A stretch of DNA of 64,000 nt from Akkermansiaceae bacterium (GTDB taxonomy: Bacteria; Verrucomicrobiota; Verrucomicrobiia; Verrucomicrobiales; Akkermansiaceae): assembly GCA_024233115.1 (NCBI GenBank), contig JACKQB010000003.1, positions 664,121 to 728,120 on the forward strand, read 5' to 3'. Both the position numbers and the translations under genes were made by a program. Shown here one piece after another: positions 52,368-61,444 of the stretch (the first letter of the stretch is position 1; the number at the start of each line of letters is the position of its first letter). Below the pieces are notes generated by a model. That model was not told where the DNA came from, did not search any database, and worked only from the letters and a program-made list of their open reading frames with translations.

Positions 52368-54104
52368 ATGAGTGATCCCACATCACAGGATACCCATCCT
52401 GAAACACCCGAGCTTCCACTGGAACTAGAGGACTCCAAGGCACCGGCTAAAAAGAAAACAGCTAAAAAGGCGGCCAAGAAAACCGCCAAAAAGGCAGCTA
52501 AAAAAGCGGCTAAAAAAACCGCTAAAAAGGCAGCCAAAAAGACAGCCAAACAATCCACGACCGAAGCCGAGGTCAAATCAGAGGTCCATGCCGAGACCTC
52601 AAAAGCCATGCCCCCCGAACCGGAAACACCCGCCTCGGTGCCCCCTCCCACCGTTCCGGAGGAGCCTAGCCAGCCTGAAGCCCAGGCTGCCCCCCCGGCA
52701 GAAAAACCACGCATGGGCCGGGTCAAGGGTCTGGGTCCGGTCAAACGGAGCGCCAAGAAGGAACGTCCGCCACAAGCCGGCGACACAACCCCAGACGCTC
52801 AGGATGAAACCACCCAACCCGCCAGCCATAAAGGCAACAACCATGGCAACAACGGCAAGGGACGGCGCAACAACAACGGCAACCGGAACAATCACAAAAA
52901 CCAACGCAACCAAAAAGGCGAGCCCCGCGAAAATCCGAACCAAAAGCGGGATAGGAAACCGATCGTGCTCACCGGCGACCCTGTCGCCGTCAATGGCATG
53001 CTGGAAATCGCCCCAAAAGGTTTTGGCTTCCTGCGTGTCCCTGAGAAAAATTTCATCCAATGTAAAAAAGACGTCTTTGTCCCCCCCGATTTCATCCGCA
53101 AAAACGGACTGCGCGCCGGTGTCTGGATCCACGGCACCTGCCAGGATGGCCCACGGGGCCCGCAGCTTACCAAGATCAAAACCGTTAATGACCTCGAACC
53201 AAAAGACGCTTTCAAGCTTCCCCACTTCGAGGAGCTGAAGGCGATCAACCCGACTCGCCGGATCGCCTTTGAAACCACCCCCGAAAGATTCACCACCCGT
53301 GTGCTCGATATCATCTCCCCGGTAGGACGCGGCCAGCGCGGGCTGATCGTCTCCCCCCCTCGCTCAGGCAAGACCACCCTTCTCTTACACATGGCCGAAG
53401 CCATCGCAGAGAAATACGATGAGTCCATCCACCTCATCGTCCTGTTAGTGGATGAGCGTCCCGAGGAAGTCACCGAATTCCGCAGGTGCCTCCCAGGTGT
53501 CGAAATCTATGCCAGCTCGAATGACGATGGCGCACGCAGCCATGCACGTATCTCTGAAATGTGTATCGAGCGCTGTAAAAGACTCGTCGAAGGCGGCAAG
53601 GATGTACTCGTCTTGATGGATTCAATCACCCGGCTTGCCCGCGCATACAACAATGCCGGGGGAGGAAACAAGAACGGTGGCAACAAAGGCCGTGGCTACC
53701 AATCGGGCGGCATCGTCGCCGGTGCCCTGGAAATGCCACGCCGCCTCTTCGCCGCCGCACGCAACACCCGCAACGCCGGCTCTCTCACCATCCTCGCCAC
53801 AGCACTGATCCAAACCAACTCCCGCGCTGACGAAGCCATTTTCCAGGAGTTCAAAGGAACGGGCAATATGGAACTTGTGTTAGATCGACGTATCGCCGAG
53901 CAATACATTTACCCCGCTGTCGATATCTTCAAATCCGGCACCCGCCGCGAAGAACTCATTATGGCGGAGCATTTACTGCACAAGATCAACCTCATTCGCC
54001 GGGGCCTCGCCGGCCACCGTCCCGAAGAAGCCATGGAGCGACTTATCTTCTTCCTGAAAAAGTTCCCTAACAATGCTCAGATGCTCATGGAGATCAAAGG
54101 GTAA
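52368..54104 (+). CDS. rho: Transcription termination factor Rho with long basic N-terminal extension
   Basis: Hexameric RNA helicase ending transcription at C-rich sites. The 578-residue protein is about 160 residues longer than E. coli Rho, all at the N-terminus: an H1-histone-like run of KKTAKKAAKK units (residues about 25-65), a Pro/Glu-rich linker, then an Asn/Gly/Lys/Arg stretch (KGNNHGNNGKGRRNNNGNR near 145). The core follows: the cold-shock RNA-binding domain (VNGMLEIAPKGFGFLRVPEK), Walker A SPPRSGKTTLLLHMAEAI, Walker B LVLMDSITRLARAYN and the Q/R loops. Extended N-termini occur in Actinobacteria, Bacteroidota and Verrucomicrobiota and may promote RNA binding or condensate formation. 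Confidence 0.96.
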   Translation: MSDPTSQDTHPETPELPLELEDSKAPAKKKTAKKAAKKTAKKAAKKAAKKTAKKAAKKTAKQSTTEAEVKSEVHAETSKAMPPEPETPASVPPPTVPEEPSQPEAQAAPPAEKPRMGRVKGLGPVKRSAKKERPPQAGDTTPDAQDETTQPASHKGNNHGNNGKGRRNNNGNRNNHKNQRNQKGEPRENPNQKRDRKPIVLTGDPVAVNGMLEIAPKGFGFLRVPEKNFIQCKKDVFVPPDFIRKNGLRAGVWIHGTCQDGPRGPQLTKIKTVNDLEPKDAFKLPHFEELKAINPTRRIAFETTPERFTTRVLDIISPVGRGQRGLIVSPPRSGKTTLLLHMAEAIAEKYDESIHLIVLLVDERPEEVTEFRRCLPGVEIYASSNDDGARSHARISEMCIERCKRLVEGGKDVLVLMDSITRLARAYNNAGGGNKNGGNKGRGYQSGGIVAGALEMPRRLFAAARNTRNAGSLTILATALIQTNSRADEAIFQEFKGTGNMELVLDRRIAEQYIYPAVDIFKSGTRREELIMAEHLLHKINLIRRGLAGHRPEEAMERLIFFLKKFPNNAQMLMEIKG

Positions 54105-54140
54105 TGGATTTGTCATTCGTGATTATAATTTGTAATTAAT

Positions 54141-55937
54141 ATGTCCACAGAACTTACTCGGAATTTTTCCATCATCGCCCACATCGATCACGGCAAGACC
54201 ACCTTGTCGGACCGCTTGATGCAATTCACCAAAACCGTTGCCGAGCGTGACCAGCAAGACCAACTGCTTGATGCCATGGATCTTGAGCGCGAGCGTGGTA
54301 TTACGATCAAATCCCACCCCGTCACCATGTCCTACACGGCCAAAGACGGGAAGACCTATCAGCTGAACCTTCTTGATACCCCCGGACACGTCGATTTCTC
54401 CTACGAGGTTTCGCGATCACTCGCTGCCTGCGAAGGGGCATTACTCATCGTTGATGCGGCCCAGGGTGTGGAGGCCCAGACCATGGCCAACCTCCACCTC
54501 GCAAACGAGCAGCAGCTGACCATCATCCCAGTCATCAATAAAATCGACCTCCCATCAGCTGATTTACCGAAGGTGCACAAGCAGTTAGAGGATATTATTT
54601 GTATCCCGGCCGAGGAAGCCATACCAGCTTCTGCCAAAAACGGCATCGGCATCGAGGAGATCCTGGAAGCTGTCGTCGAGCGTATCCCGCCACCCGTCGA
54701 AGATGAGGACAAGCTGCTGCGCGCCTCCGTTTTTGATTCCGTTTACGACCCCTTCCGTGGTGTCGTTTCCTACGTGCGTGTCATGTCCGGCAGTATGCGC
54801 CGGGGAACACGCATCAAACTCTTTCACACGCCCAAAACCTACGAGATCAAGGAGGTTGGTGTCTTTACCCCCCGCATGTCGCAGCGGGACGAACTGGTGG
54901 CCGGAGATGTCGGCTACCTGATCGCCAACATGAAATCCGCTGATGAAGTGAAGATTGGTGATACGGTCACTGACAACACCCACCCCTGCCCGAAGCCGCT
55001 TCCGGGGTTCAAGGAAATCCAACCCATGGTTTTCTCCGGTATCTATCCGGTCGATTCATCCGATTTCGAAGCTCTCAAGCTTGCGATGGGTAAACTCCAG
55101 ATCAACGACGCCGCCTTCACCTGGCAGTCAGAGTCATCGGTGGCTCTCGGATTCGGTTTCCGTTGTGGATTCCTCGGGCTGCTGCACATGGAAATCATCC
55201 AGGAGCGACTCCGCCGTGAGTTCAACATGGATATCATCTCCACCTACCCATCGGTCATTTACGAGGTCACGAAAACCAATGGTGAGGAGATCATCATCGA
55301 CAACCCCTGCCTGCTTCCCGAGTCACAGGAGGTTCAGGAAATCCGTGAGCCGATGGTCAGGCTCTACATCATGATCCCCAGCGAATACATCGGAGACATG
55401 ATGAAACTCGTCATGGAAAAACGCGGGGAGTTAGAACACACCGAGACCATCGACGAAACCCGCGTGATGCTCACCTGCACGGTGCCTCTGTCGGAAATCC
55501 TGATCGACTTCAACGATAAACTGAAATCGATGACCCGCGGATACGGCTCGATGGACTATGAGCACGCCGGCTACAAACCCGGCAAACTCGTCAAGATGGA
55601 CATCCTGATCGCCAGCGAACCCGTCGATGCCTTTTCCTCCATCGTCCACTACGAAAAAGCAGCCCCTTACGGTCGCCACCTGTGTAAAAAACTCAAGGAT
55701 GTGATCCCGCAGCAACTCTTCGTGGTCGCCATCCAGGCCGCCATCGGCGGCAAGATCATCGCCCGGGAATCCATCACCGCAATGCGCAAAAACGTAACCG
55801 CCAAGTGTTACGGTGGTGATATTTCCCGCAAACGCAAACTGCTGGAGAAACAGAAAAAGGGCAAAGCCAAGATGAAAGCCATCGGTAAGGTGAACATCCC
55901 ACAGGATGCATTCATCCGGGTGCTCAAAAACGACTGA
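54141..55937 (+). CDS. lepA: Elongation factor 4 (LepA)
   Basis: Ribosome-associated translational GTPase involved in back-translocation/ribosome biogenesis. The 598-residue protein is full length with FSIIAHIDHGKTTLSDRLMQ, ERERGITIK, LLDTPGHVDFSYEVSRSLAA, VINKIDLPSAD, and the C-terminal LepA block YEKAAPYGRHLCKKLKDVIP and CYGGDISRKRKLLEKQKKGK. It follows rho by 36 bases and may share its transcript; the gap is very AT-rich. No ribosome-binding site is seen. Confidence 0.97.
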   Translation: MSTELTRNFSIIAHIDHGKTTLSDRLMQFTKTVAERDQQDQLLDAMDLERERGITIKSHPVTMSYTAKDGKTYQLNLLDTPGHVDFSYEVSRSLAACEGALLIVDAAQGVEAQTMANLHLANEQQLTIIPVINKIDLPSADLPKVHKQLEDIICIPAEEAIPASAKNGIGIEEILEAVVERIPPPVEDEDKLLRASVFDSVYDPFRGVVSYVRVMSGSMRRGTRIKLFHTPKTYEIKEVGVFTPRMSQRDELVAGDVGYLIANMKSADEVKIGDTVTDNTHPCPKPLPGFKEIQPMVFSGIYPVDSSDFEALKLAMGKLQINDAAFTWQSESSVALGFGFRCGFLGLLHMEIIQERLRREFNMDIISTYPSVIYEVTKTNGEEIIIDNPCLLPESQEVQEIREPMVRLYIMIPSEYIGDMMKLVMEKRGELEHTETIDETRVMLTCTVPLSEILIDFNDKLKSMTRGYGSMDYEHAGYKPGKLVKMDILIASEPVDAFSSIVHYEKAAPYGRHLCKKLKDVIPQQLFVVAIQAAIGGKIIARESITAMRKNVTAKCYGGDISRKRKLLEKQKKGKAKMKAIGKVNIPQDAFIRVLKND

Positions 55938-55987
55938 TCCTCTTTCAATCAAGCGGACACATTCAAGCCCACAGCCCGATCCAGCCC

Positions 55988-56407
55988 ATGTGTAAACCCC
56001 TCTTACTCATCCTCCCCTTGTTAGCTCTCGCTTCGTGCTCAACAACGCACATGCCGAAGTTGCCCAAGCCGCCGGAGTATAAGGTGCTGGCCACTCAGCA
56101 TGGCATGGCCTCATGGTACAGCGTCAAGACCAATCGTGGAACCAAAACCGCCAGTGGCCGCCGGCTCCATGATAACGGACGCACTGCGGCTCACAAATAC
56201 TGGCCCTTGGGCAGTAAGGTCAGGGTGACCTGCCTGTTTAATGGTGAATCGAGGATTCTAACCATTACCGACCGGGGTCCCTACGTTAAAGGCAGGGTCA
56301 TCGACGTTACCATCGGAGCCGCCAAACGCATGGGCTTTTATTCGCGCGGCATCACCAAGGTCAAAATCGAACTTCTCGAACGCGGCAAATGGCAATACCA
56401 GCATTAA
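55988..56407 (+). CDS. rlpA: RlpA-like double-psi beta-barrel lipoprotein
   Basis: Septal-ring-associated lipoprotein; some members are lytic transglycosylases acting on denuded peptidoglycan. The 139-residue product has a lipobox (LALASC), then the RlpA DPBB domain: GMASWYSVKTNRGTKTASGR, AAHKYWPLGSKVRVT, ILTITDRGPYVKGRVIDVT and GAAKRMGFYSRGI. The catalytic Asp of the DRGPY motif is present. No SPOR domain follows. Confidence 0.92.
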   Translation: MCKPLLLILPLLALASCSTTHMPKLPKPPEYKVLATQHGMASWYSVKTNRGTKTASGRRLHDNGRTAAHKYWPLGSKVRVTCLFNGESRILTITDRGPYVKGRVIDVTIGAAKRMGFYSRGITKVKIELLERGKWQYQH

Positions 56408-56567
56408 CCCAGCATTAACAACGCCTGTCTCAGACAGGGCGACCAGCCAGGGCTCGGTATAACCCGCCTCCCGCCCCCCGGTTCATGACTGATTTCGACA
56501 TCTAATTTACTTGCTCCAGACGCGGGCTTCATAGCATGTAGCGGTGCAAACCAACCCCACCTCCAAT

Positions 56568-57767
56568 ATGTCGCTTTTCCAATCCGCCACCCAAGCCCCC
56601 GCCGATCCAATCCTTGGTCTCTCCACCAAGTTTAGGGAAGATGCCCGCGCAAACAAAGTCAACCTCGGCGTAGGGGTCTTTGTTGATAAAAACGGCACCA
56701 CTCCCGTGCTTCCCAGTGTGATCGCCGTGGAAAAACAACTCGCTGAAGCCAGCGCCTCCAAGAGCTACCTACCGATGACCGGCAGCCCGGCTTTTGCAAC
56801 GGCCACTCAGAAACTCTGTTTTGGAAACGCGCTTAGCTCCGAACTCGCCGGACGTATCGCCACCGCCCATACCCCGGGCGGCACCAGTGCCCTCCGCGTT
56901 GCTGGCGATTACCTGGCCCGTACCGTCGGCCCCCGCACCGTCTGGCTATCCAACCCGACCTGGGCCAACCACAATGGCATCTTCGCCACCGCGGGTCACA
57001 CCCTCGAATCCTATACCTATTTCGACCCCGCTTCTAACGATATCGACCGCGCCGCGTTTTTCACTGACCTGGAAAACATCCCCGCCGGCCAGTTAGTAGT
57101 GATCCACGCCTGCTGTCATAACCCGACCGGAGCCGACTTGAACGCGGACGACTGGAAACAAGTCGCCGAGATTGCCTTGGCGAACGACTGGCTTCCCCTA
57201 CTCGACTTTGCCTACCAGGGATTCGGAGAAGACCCCGACGCGGATGCCATCGGGGTGCGCACACTGGCCGAGGCTGGTGTGCCTCTCATCGTCTGCCAGT
57301 CGTTTTCAAAAAATTTCGGCCTCTACCAGGATCGCGTAGCGGCCCTGCACATCGTCTGCGCTGACGCCGATGAAGCCACGCGGGTCAAAAGCCAGGTGGA
57401 GCTCTGTATCCGGACCAACTACTCGAACCCACCAGCCCATGGTGGTGCCATTGTGACTTCGATCCTCAACGACCCCACGCTGGCCAGTCAGTGGGATCAG
57501 GAGCTGGCGGCAATGCGCGACCGCATCCAAAATACCCGCGCGGATTTTGTGGCAGCGCTCAAAGCGGCCGGGGTCTCCCGTAACTTTGATTTCCTCATGG
57601 ATCAAAAAGGCATGTTCTCCTTCACCGGTATCACCGTGGAGCAGGTGCATCGCCTGCGTGATGAATTTGCCATCTACATGGTCGACAGTGGCCGTATCAA
57701 CGTGGCTGGCATCACACCGGCAAACCTTGCGCTGGTAACAAACGCCATCAAGACAGTGCTCGGATAG
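56568..57767 (+). CDS. Aromatic/aspartate aminotransferase (class I)
   Basis: PLP aminotransferase of the AspC/TyrB subgroup I-alpha, 399 residues. Landmarks are NLGVGVFVDKNG near residue 30, WLSNPTWANHNGIF near 130, HACCHNPTGADL near 185, LLDFAYQGFGEDPDADA near 215 and the PLP-lysine region CQSFSKNFGLYQDRV near 245; a final Arg in SGRINVAGI would bind the carboxylate. The ATG at 56568 gives MSLFQSATQAPADPILGL, typical of the group; an upstream GTG (56544) is unlikely. Aspartate versus aromatic preference is undecided. Confidence 0.93.
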   Translation: MSLFQSATQAPADPILGLSTKFREDARANKVNLGVGVFVDKNGTTPVLPSVIAVEKQLAEASASKSYLPMTGSPAFATATQKLCFGNALSSELAGRIATAHTPGGTSALRVAGDYLARTVGPRTVWLSNPTWANHNGIFATAGHTLESYTYFDPASNDIDRAAFFTDLENIPAGQLVVIHACCHNPTGADLNADDWKQVAEIALANDWLPLLDFAYQGFGEDPDADAIGVRTLAEAGVPLIVCQSFSKNFGLYQDRVAALHIVCADADEATRVKSQVELCIRTNYSNPPAHGGAIVTSILNDPTLASQWDQELAAMRDRIQNTRADFVAALKAAGVSRNFDFLMDQKGMFSFTGITVEQVHRLRDEFAIYMVDSGRINVAGITPANLALVTNAIKTVLG

Positions 57768-57931
57768 GGGCACTCTTGCTTGGCTTTGGGTTTCTCCGGG
57801 CTGACATCTCCTGTTACGCAGTTAGGGTCGGTCCTGCCGCCACCCTCAATCATTGCCTGTTTAGAAACGAGCGCAAAAATGAAACAAAGTATACACTCGA
57901 TTCATCAGGTCGGCTGTAGCTAAATCCCACC

Positions 57932-58603
57932 ATGCAAGACATCCAACAAGCCCTCCAGGCATCCATCGAGGACTTTGCCATTTCCCGCTCCGAACGCAAG
58001 GAGCTCAAACCCCTGTTAGCCATCGCCCAGGGAGATAAAACCGAACAGGCTAAAATCCGACAACTCGCCTTCCGAATGGCAACCAGGGCGATGGAGGAAA
58101 TGGGAGAGGTCACCGCCATGGACTGGTTGGAAGGGGTCATCAAGCTACTTTATTCCAATGAGATGAAGGTCAAGGCCAGTGCCTACTTCTCACCCGGAGA
58201 GGATTGCCTGCACCGCATCCGGAGACTCATCAACGAGGCGCAACACTCAATCGATATCTGTGTATTCACCATCACCGACAACCGCATTGTTAGTAAAATC
58301 GCCGAGGCGCATGAGCGAGGTATCAAAATCAGGATCATTTCCGACGACCTGAAATCCGAGGACCTCGGGTCGGATCTGGAGGTCATGGAAAAATCCGGCA
58401 TCCCCTGCCGCTACGATCGCACCAGCGCCCACATGCACCATAAATTTGCCATTGCCGATACCGATCTCCTGTTGACCGGAAGCTACAATTGGACCCGCTC
58501 CGCGAGCACGGAAAACAACGAAAACATCATCGTCAGCAACAACACCAAGCTAGTGAACTCCTTCCAGCAGGAATTCGACCGGCTCTGGAATCTGCTCGCC
58601 TAG
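57932..58603 (+). CDS. Phospholipase D-like domain protein with a single HKD motif
   Basis: A 223-residue cytosolic protein. The N-terminal 80 residues are helical and have no clear relative. From about residue 88 it forms one PLD-like domain ending in the HKD motif MHHKFAIADTDLLLTGSYNW with NNEN (near 170-195). One motif per chain means it must dimerise, as in Nuc endonuclease and PLD6/Zucchini. It may be a nuclease or phosphodiesterase; phospholipase activity is less likely without a signal or membrane segment. Context gives no further hint. Confidence 0.85.
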   Translation: MQDIQQALQASIEDFAISRSERKELKPLLAIAQGDKTEQAKIRQLAFRMATRAMEEMGEVTAMDWLEGVIKLLYSNEMKVKASAYFSPGEDCLHRIRRLINEAQHSIDICVFTITDNRIVSKIAEAHERGIKIRIISDDLKSEDLGSDLEVMEKSGIPCRYDRTSAHMHHKFAIADTDLLLTGSYNWTRSASTENNENIIVSNNTKLVNSFQQEFDRLWNLLA

Positions 58604-58662
58604 GGAAATACGCTCCATATTTGGCTCGACCCGGCGGTTTTGCCCGCTAGAACGGAAAAATC

Positions 58663-59319
58663 ATGCGCACGCTCGTCATCGGTGATATTCACGGTTCACT
58701 CTCCGCCCTCAAGGCGCTGGGCGAGTATGTCGACTTTGCGCCCGATGACACCATCGTCACCCTGGGCGACTACATTGATCGCGGCCCCAACTCGAAGGGA
58801 GTCCTCGATTACTTGATCGAGCTACGCAAGTCTCATCAGCTGATCACTCTGAAAGGCAACCACGAGGTGATGATGGTAAACGCCCGTGACTCGGAGCAGG
58901 AGCGCTACTTCTGGCTCCTCAACGGTGGTGAGGCCACGCTCGATTCATTTCGAGCCGCCAACCTTAAATACATCGATCCTGTTTACTGGGATTTTATTGC
59001 ATCCTGCGGGAGGTATTACGAGACCGGGCATCACATCATCGCCCACGCAGGTCTCGAGCCGGAAACCGATCTTGCTCTGCAGGATGACCGCAACCTTTAC
59101 TGGCGCCGCATCCTCGAAACAGAACCCCACAAATCAGGGAAAACCCTCGTCTGTGGCCACACCCCTCAAAAAAATGGCGTCCCCCTCGTTCTCGACCACG
59201 CCATCTGCATCGATACCTTTGCTTGTGGCGGTGGATGGCTGACCTGCCTTGACCTCAATACCCATCAATATTGGCAGGCGAACCAAAAGGGAGAAACCCG
59301 TAAAAACACACTGGATTGA
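58663..59319 (+). CDS. Serine/threonine protein phosphatase-type metallophosphoesterase
   Basis: Calcineurin-like dimetal phosphatase of the bacterial PP/PrpA type, 218 residues. The five metal-binding blocks are present: VIGDIHGSLSAL (residues about 5-16), VTLGDYIDRGPNSKGV (33-48), LKGNHEVMM, IIAHAGLEP and VCGHTPQKNGVP. It may act on phosphoproteins or on diadenosine polyphosphates. It stands alone between the PLD-like and DAHP synthase genes. Confidence 0.92.
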   Translation: MRTLVIGDIHGSLSALKALGEYVDFAPDDTIVTLGDYIDRGPNSKGVLDYLIELRKSHQLITLKGNHEVMMVNARDSEQERYFWLLNGGEATLDSFRAANLKYIDPVYWDFIASCGRYYETGHHIIAHAGLEPETDLALQDDRNLYWRRILETEPHKSGKTLVCGHTPQKNGVPLVLDHAICIDTFACGGGWLTCLDLNTHQYWQANQKGETRKNTLD

Positions 59320-59398
59320 ACCGTATTCCAAGCGTGTCATTCCAAGCGTTTCAATCATTTGGGATTGGCATTTAATTTTTTAACCCTAGAAGAATCCC

Positions 59399-60466
59399 GT
59401 GACTGAGTTTCAAACCGACGACCTTCGTATCAGCAAAATCAAACCGCTGATCTCTCCCGCTGTCCTGTCCCACCATCTGCCGATCACCGACAAGGTGGCC
59501 AAGCTTGTCTCGACAGCACGCCAGCAGTCCGAAAACATACTCAAAGGCGCGGATGACCGTCTGCTGGTCGTGGTCGGCCCCTGTTCCATCCACGACACTG
59601 GAGCTGCCATCGAATATGCCACCAGACTGAAAGAAGCAGCCGCCCGCTACACCGATGACCTGCTCGTCGTAATGCGTGTCTACTTTGAAAAACCCCGCAC
59701 TACGGTGGGATGGAAGGGCTTGATCAACGACCCCCACCTCGACGAATCATTTGATATCAATCGAGGTCTTCACATCGCCCGTGAGCTATTGATCGAGTTG
59801 GCTGAAATGGGCGTTCCCGCCGGCACCGAGTTTCTTGATACGATCTCTCCCCAGTACTACGCGGATCTCATCGCATGGGGAGCCATTGGTGCCCGTACCA
59901 CGGAATCCCAGATTCACCGCGAGCTTGCGTCCGGGCTCTCGATGCCTGTTGGTTTTAAAAACGGCACCGGCGGCTCCAACCAAATCGCCTTCGATGCCAT
60001 CCAGGCATCCGCCGGCCAGCACCACTTCCTTTCCGTTACCAAACAAGGGGTCACCGCTATCGTCGCCACCAAAGGGAACGACGCCTGTCACATCATCCTG
60101 CGCGGCTCATCCAAGGGGCCTAATTACGATGCCGAAAGCATTGCCGAGGTCGCAGGCCAACTCGAATCAGCCGGCCTCCCCGCCTCGGTGATGGTCGACT
60201 GCTCACACGGTAATTCCCTCAAGGACTACCGCAACCAACCGGTCGTAGCCCAGTCCCTATGCGAGCAAATCGCCGGGGGCAACAAGGCGATCACCGCTGT
60301 GATGGTGGAAAGCAATCTAGTCGAAGGCGGTCAGAAGCTACAGGGAAGCCGGGCCGATCTCACCTACGGCCAATCGGTTACCGATGAGTGTGTCGGCTGG
60401 CAGACAACCGAAGACATGCTTGAGGAATTTGCCAAGGCCATCCGTGCCAGGCGCAATGCGTCGTAA
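59399..60466 (+). CDS. 3-deoxy-7-phosphoheptulonate synthase (class I alpha)
   Basis: Condenses phosphoenolpyruvate and erythrose-4-phosphate, the first step of the shikimate pathway. The 355-residue protein is the AroF/AroG/AroH type, with VVVGPCSIHDTGAAIEYATR near residue 60, MRVYFEKPRTTVGWKGLIND near 92, GTEFLDTISPQYYADLIAWG near 142, ARTTESQIHRELASG and VGFKNGTGG, and MVDCSHGNSLKDY near 270. Start is GTG at 59399. The N-terminal feedback region is present, so it is probably inhibited by an aromatic amino acid; which is unclear. Confidence 0.95.
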   Translation: MTEFQTDDLRISKIKPLISPAVLSHHLPITDKVAKLVSTARQQSENILKGADDRLLVVVGPCSIHDTGAAIEYATRLKEAAARYTDDLLVVMRVYFEKPRTTVGWKGLINDPHLDESFDINRGLHIARELLIELAEMGVPAGTEFLDTISPQYYADLIAWGAIGARTTESQIHRELASGLSMPVGFKNGTGGSNQIAFDAIQASAGQHHFLSVTKQGVTAIVATKGNDACHIILRGSSKGPNYDAESIAEVAGQLESAGLPASVMVDCSHGNSLKDYRNQPVVAQSLCEQIAGGNKAITAVMVESNLVEGGQKLQGSRADLTYGQSVTDECVGWQTTEDMLEEFAKAIRARRNAS

Positions 60467-60486
60467 AGAGGTCATTACGTCAAAAA

Positions 60487-60521
60487 GTGAGTAAGCGGCG
60501 ATGATCACCACTTACTCACGT
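60487..60521. terminator. Hairpin between convergent genes
   Basis: GTGAGTAAG and CTTACTCAC form a perfect 9-bp stem with a loop of 17 bases, nested in a weaker ATTACGT/ACGTAAT pair. It lies between the convergent DAHP synthase and EF-hand genes. No T tract follows, so it may be a structured 3' end or protein site instead of an intrinsic terminator. Confidence 0.4.
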
Positions 60522-60543
60522 AATCACGAACTGTGTTGATTAC

Positions 60544-61107
60544 CTAGTCATCCTTCTTCGGATTGAAGCGACGGCTTGGACGGATCTCCATCCTGGAGAG
60601 TTTGCCGTCCTTGTTGTGATCAAGTTCAGCAAGGGCCTCGGCAGCGCCTTCGATTTCCTCAGCCGAGATTTCACCGTCCTCGTCGGCATCAAGTGCCTTC
60701 ATCACCGGTGGAACATGTGGCCTGCGGCGTGACTTATCCCTATCGTCATCCTCAGGAGGTCCACCCTGGCCACCCCCGGGAGGGCGCTCGGGCTTCAACT
60801 CGTCTGCGCTGAGTTTGCCGTCATTGTTTTTATCAAGCCCTTTCAGAGCTTCTGAAGCCTCCTTCAATTCCTCGGCGGAGATCGACCCGTCCTCGTCCTT
60901 GTCGAGTGCCTCCATAACCGGGGGGACCGGTTTTTCATGATCAGCGCCAGGGCCACCGCCTCCGGGACCACCTCTGCCAGGACCACCGCCTCCAGGAGGC
61001 GGGCCTTGTGGTGGACGTCCTCCTCCGGGGCCTTGGGCAAAGGTCATCCCCACAGCCAGCGCACTGGCAAGCAAGGTCATTGTAGTTGTTTTTACGTTCA
61101 GTTTCAT
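60544..61107 (-). CDS. Secreted protein with four EF-hands
   Basis: A 187-residue exported protein: signal peptide (LLASALAVGMTFAQG), Gly/Pro-rich linker (GGGRPPQGPPPGGGGPGRGG), then an internal duplication. Each half holds two EF-hand loops: DKDEDGSISAEE and DKNNDGKLSADE, then DADEDGEISAEE and DHNKDGKLSRME. All calcium-ligand positions (1, 3, 5, 12) look filled. A basic tail ends it. Probably an extracytoplasmic calcium-binding protein of unknown partner. The 5' leader is C/A-rich and lacks a ribosome-binding site. Confidence 0.8.
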   Translation of the reverse strand: MKLNVKTTTMTLLASALAVGMTFAQGPGGGRPPQGPPPGGGGPGRGGPGGGGPGADHEKPVPPVMEALDKDEDGSISAEELKEASEALKGLDKNNDGKLSADELKPERPPGGGQGGPPEDDDRDKSRRRPHVPPVMKALDADEDGEISAEEIEGAAEALAELDHNKDGKLSRMEIRPSRRFNPKKDD

Positions 61108-61444
61108 TGTTTTGTTTTTTGGGTTTATTGGTTTATGGGTTGGGGTTTGTCTTGATTGGGTCTGGTCTACGGTCCTTACTACACCCTACCACTGTTAAGC
61201 CATTATTACCTGATAAGCACCTTTATGTTAAGAGTGTGTAAAAAACGGGAGAGGCTCAATGGCCGCCCAGGGACGCCCCCTAGCCCTGCCCTCCTGCTTG
61301 AGTATCGCGGCAGGCCTTTCTAACACATTAATCACCTGCAACCATCCCACCACACCGATACACGGCAACCTGGATCAGCCAATGCCAAGCCAGGTTACTT
61401 ATCATGTGTTAGAACTGCCAGGATCCTCATCGAGGATCGCCCGC
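61108..61444. other. Non-coding gap of about 340 bases
   Basis: Lies between the EF-hand and ThuA-domain genes, both on the minus strand. The part next to the EF-hand gene is C/A-rich on the minus strand (AACCCATAAACCAATAAACC), as is common for unstructured leaders. Two CTAACA/TGTTAG words occur at 61320 and 61405. The 80-codon plus-strand ORF here is not convincing. Confidence 0.4.
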
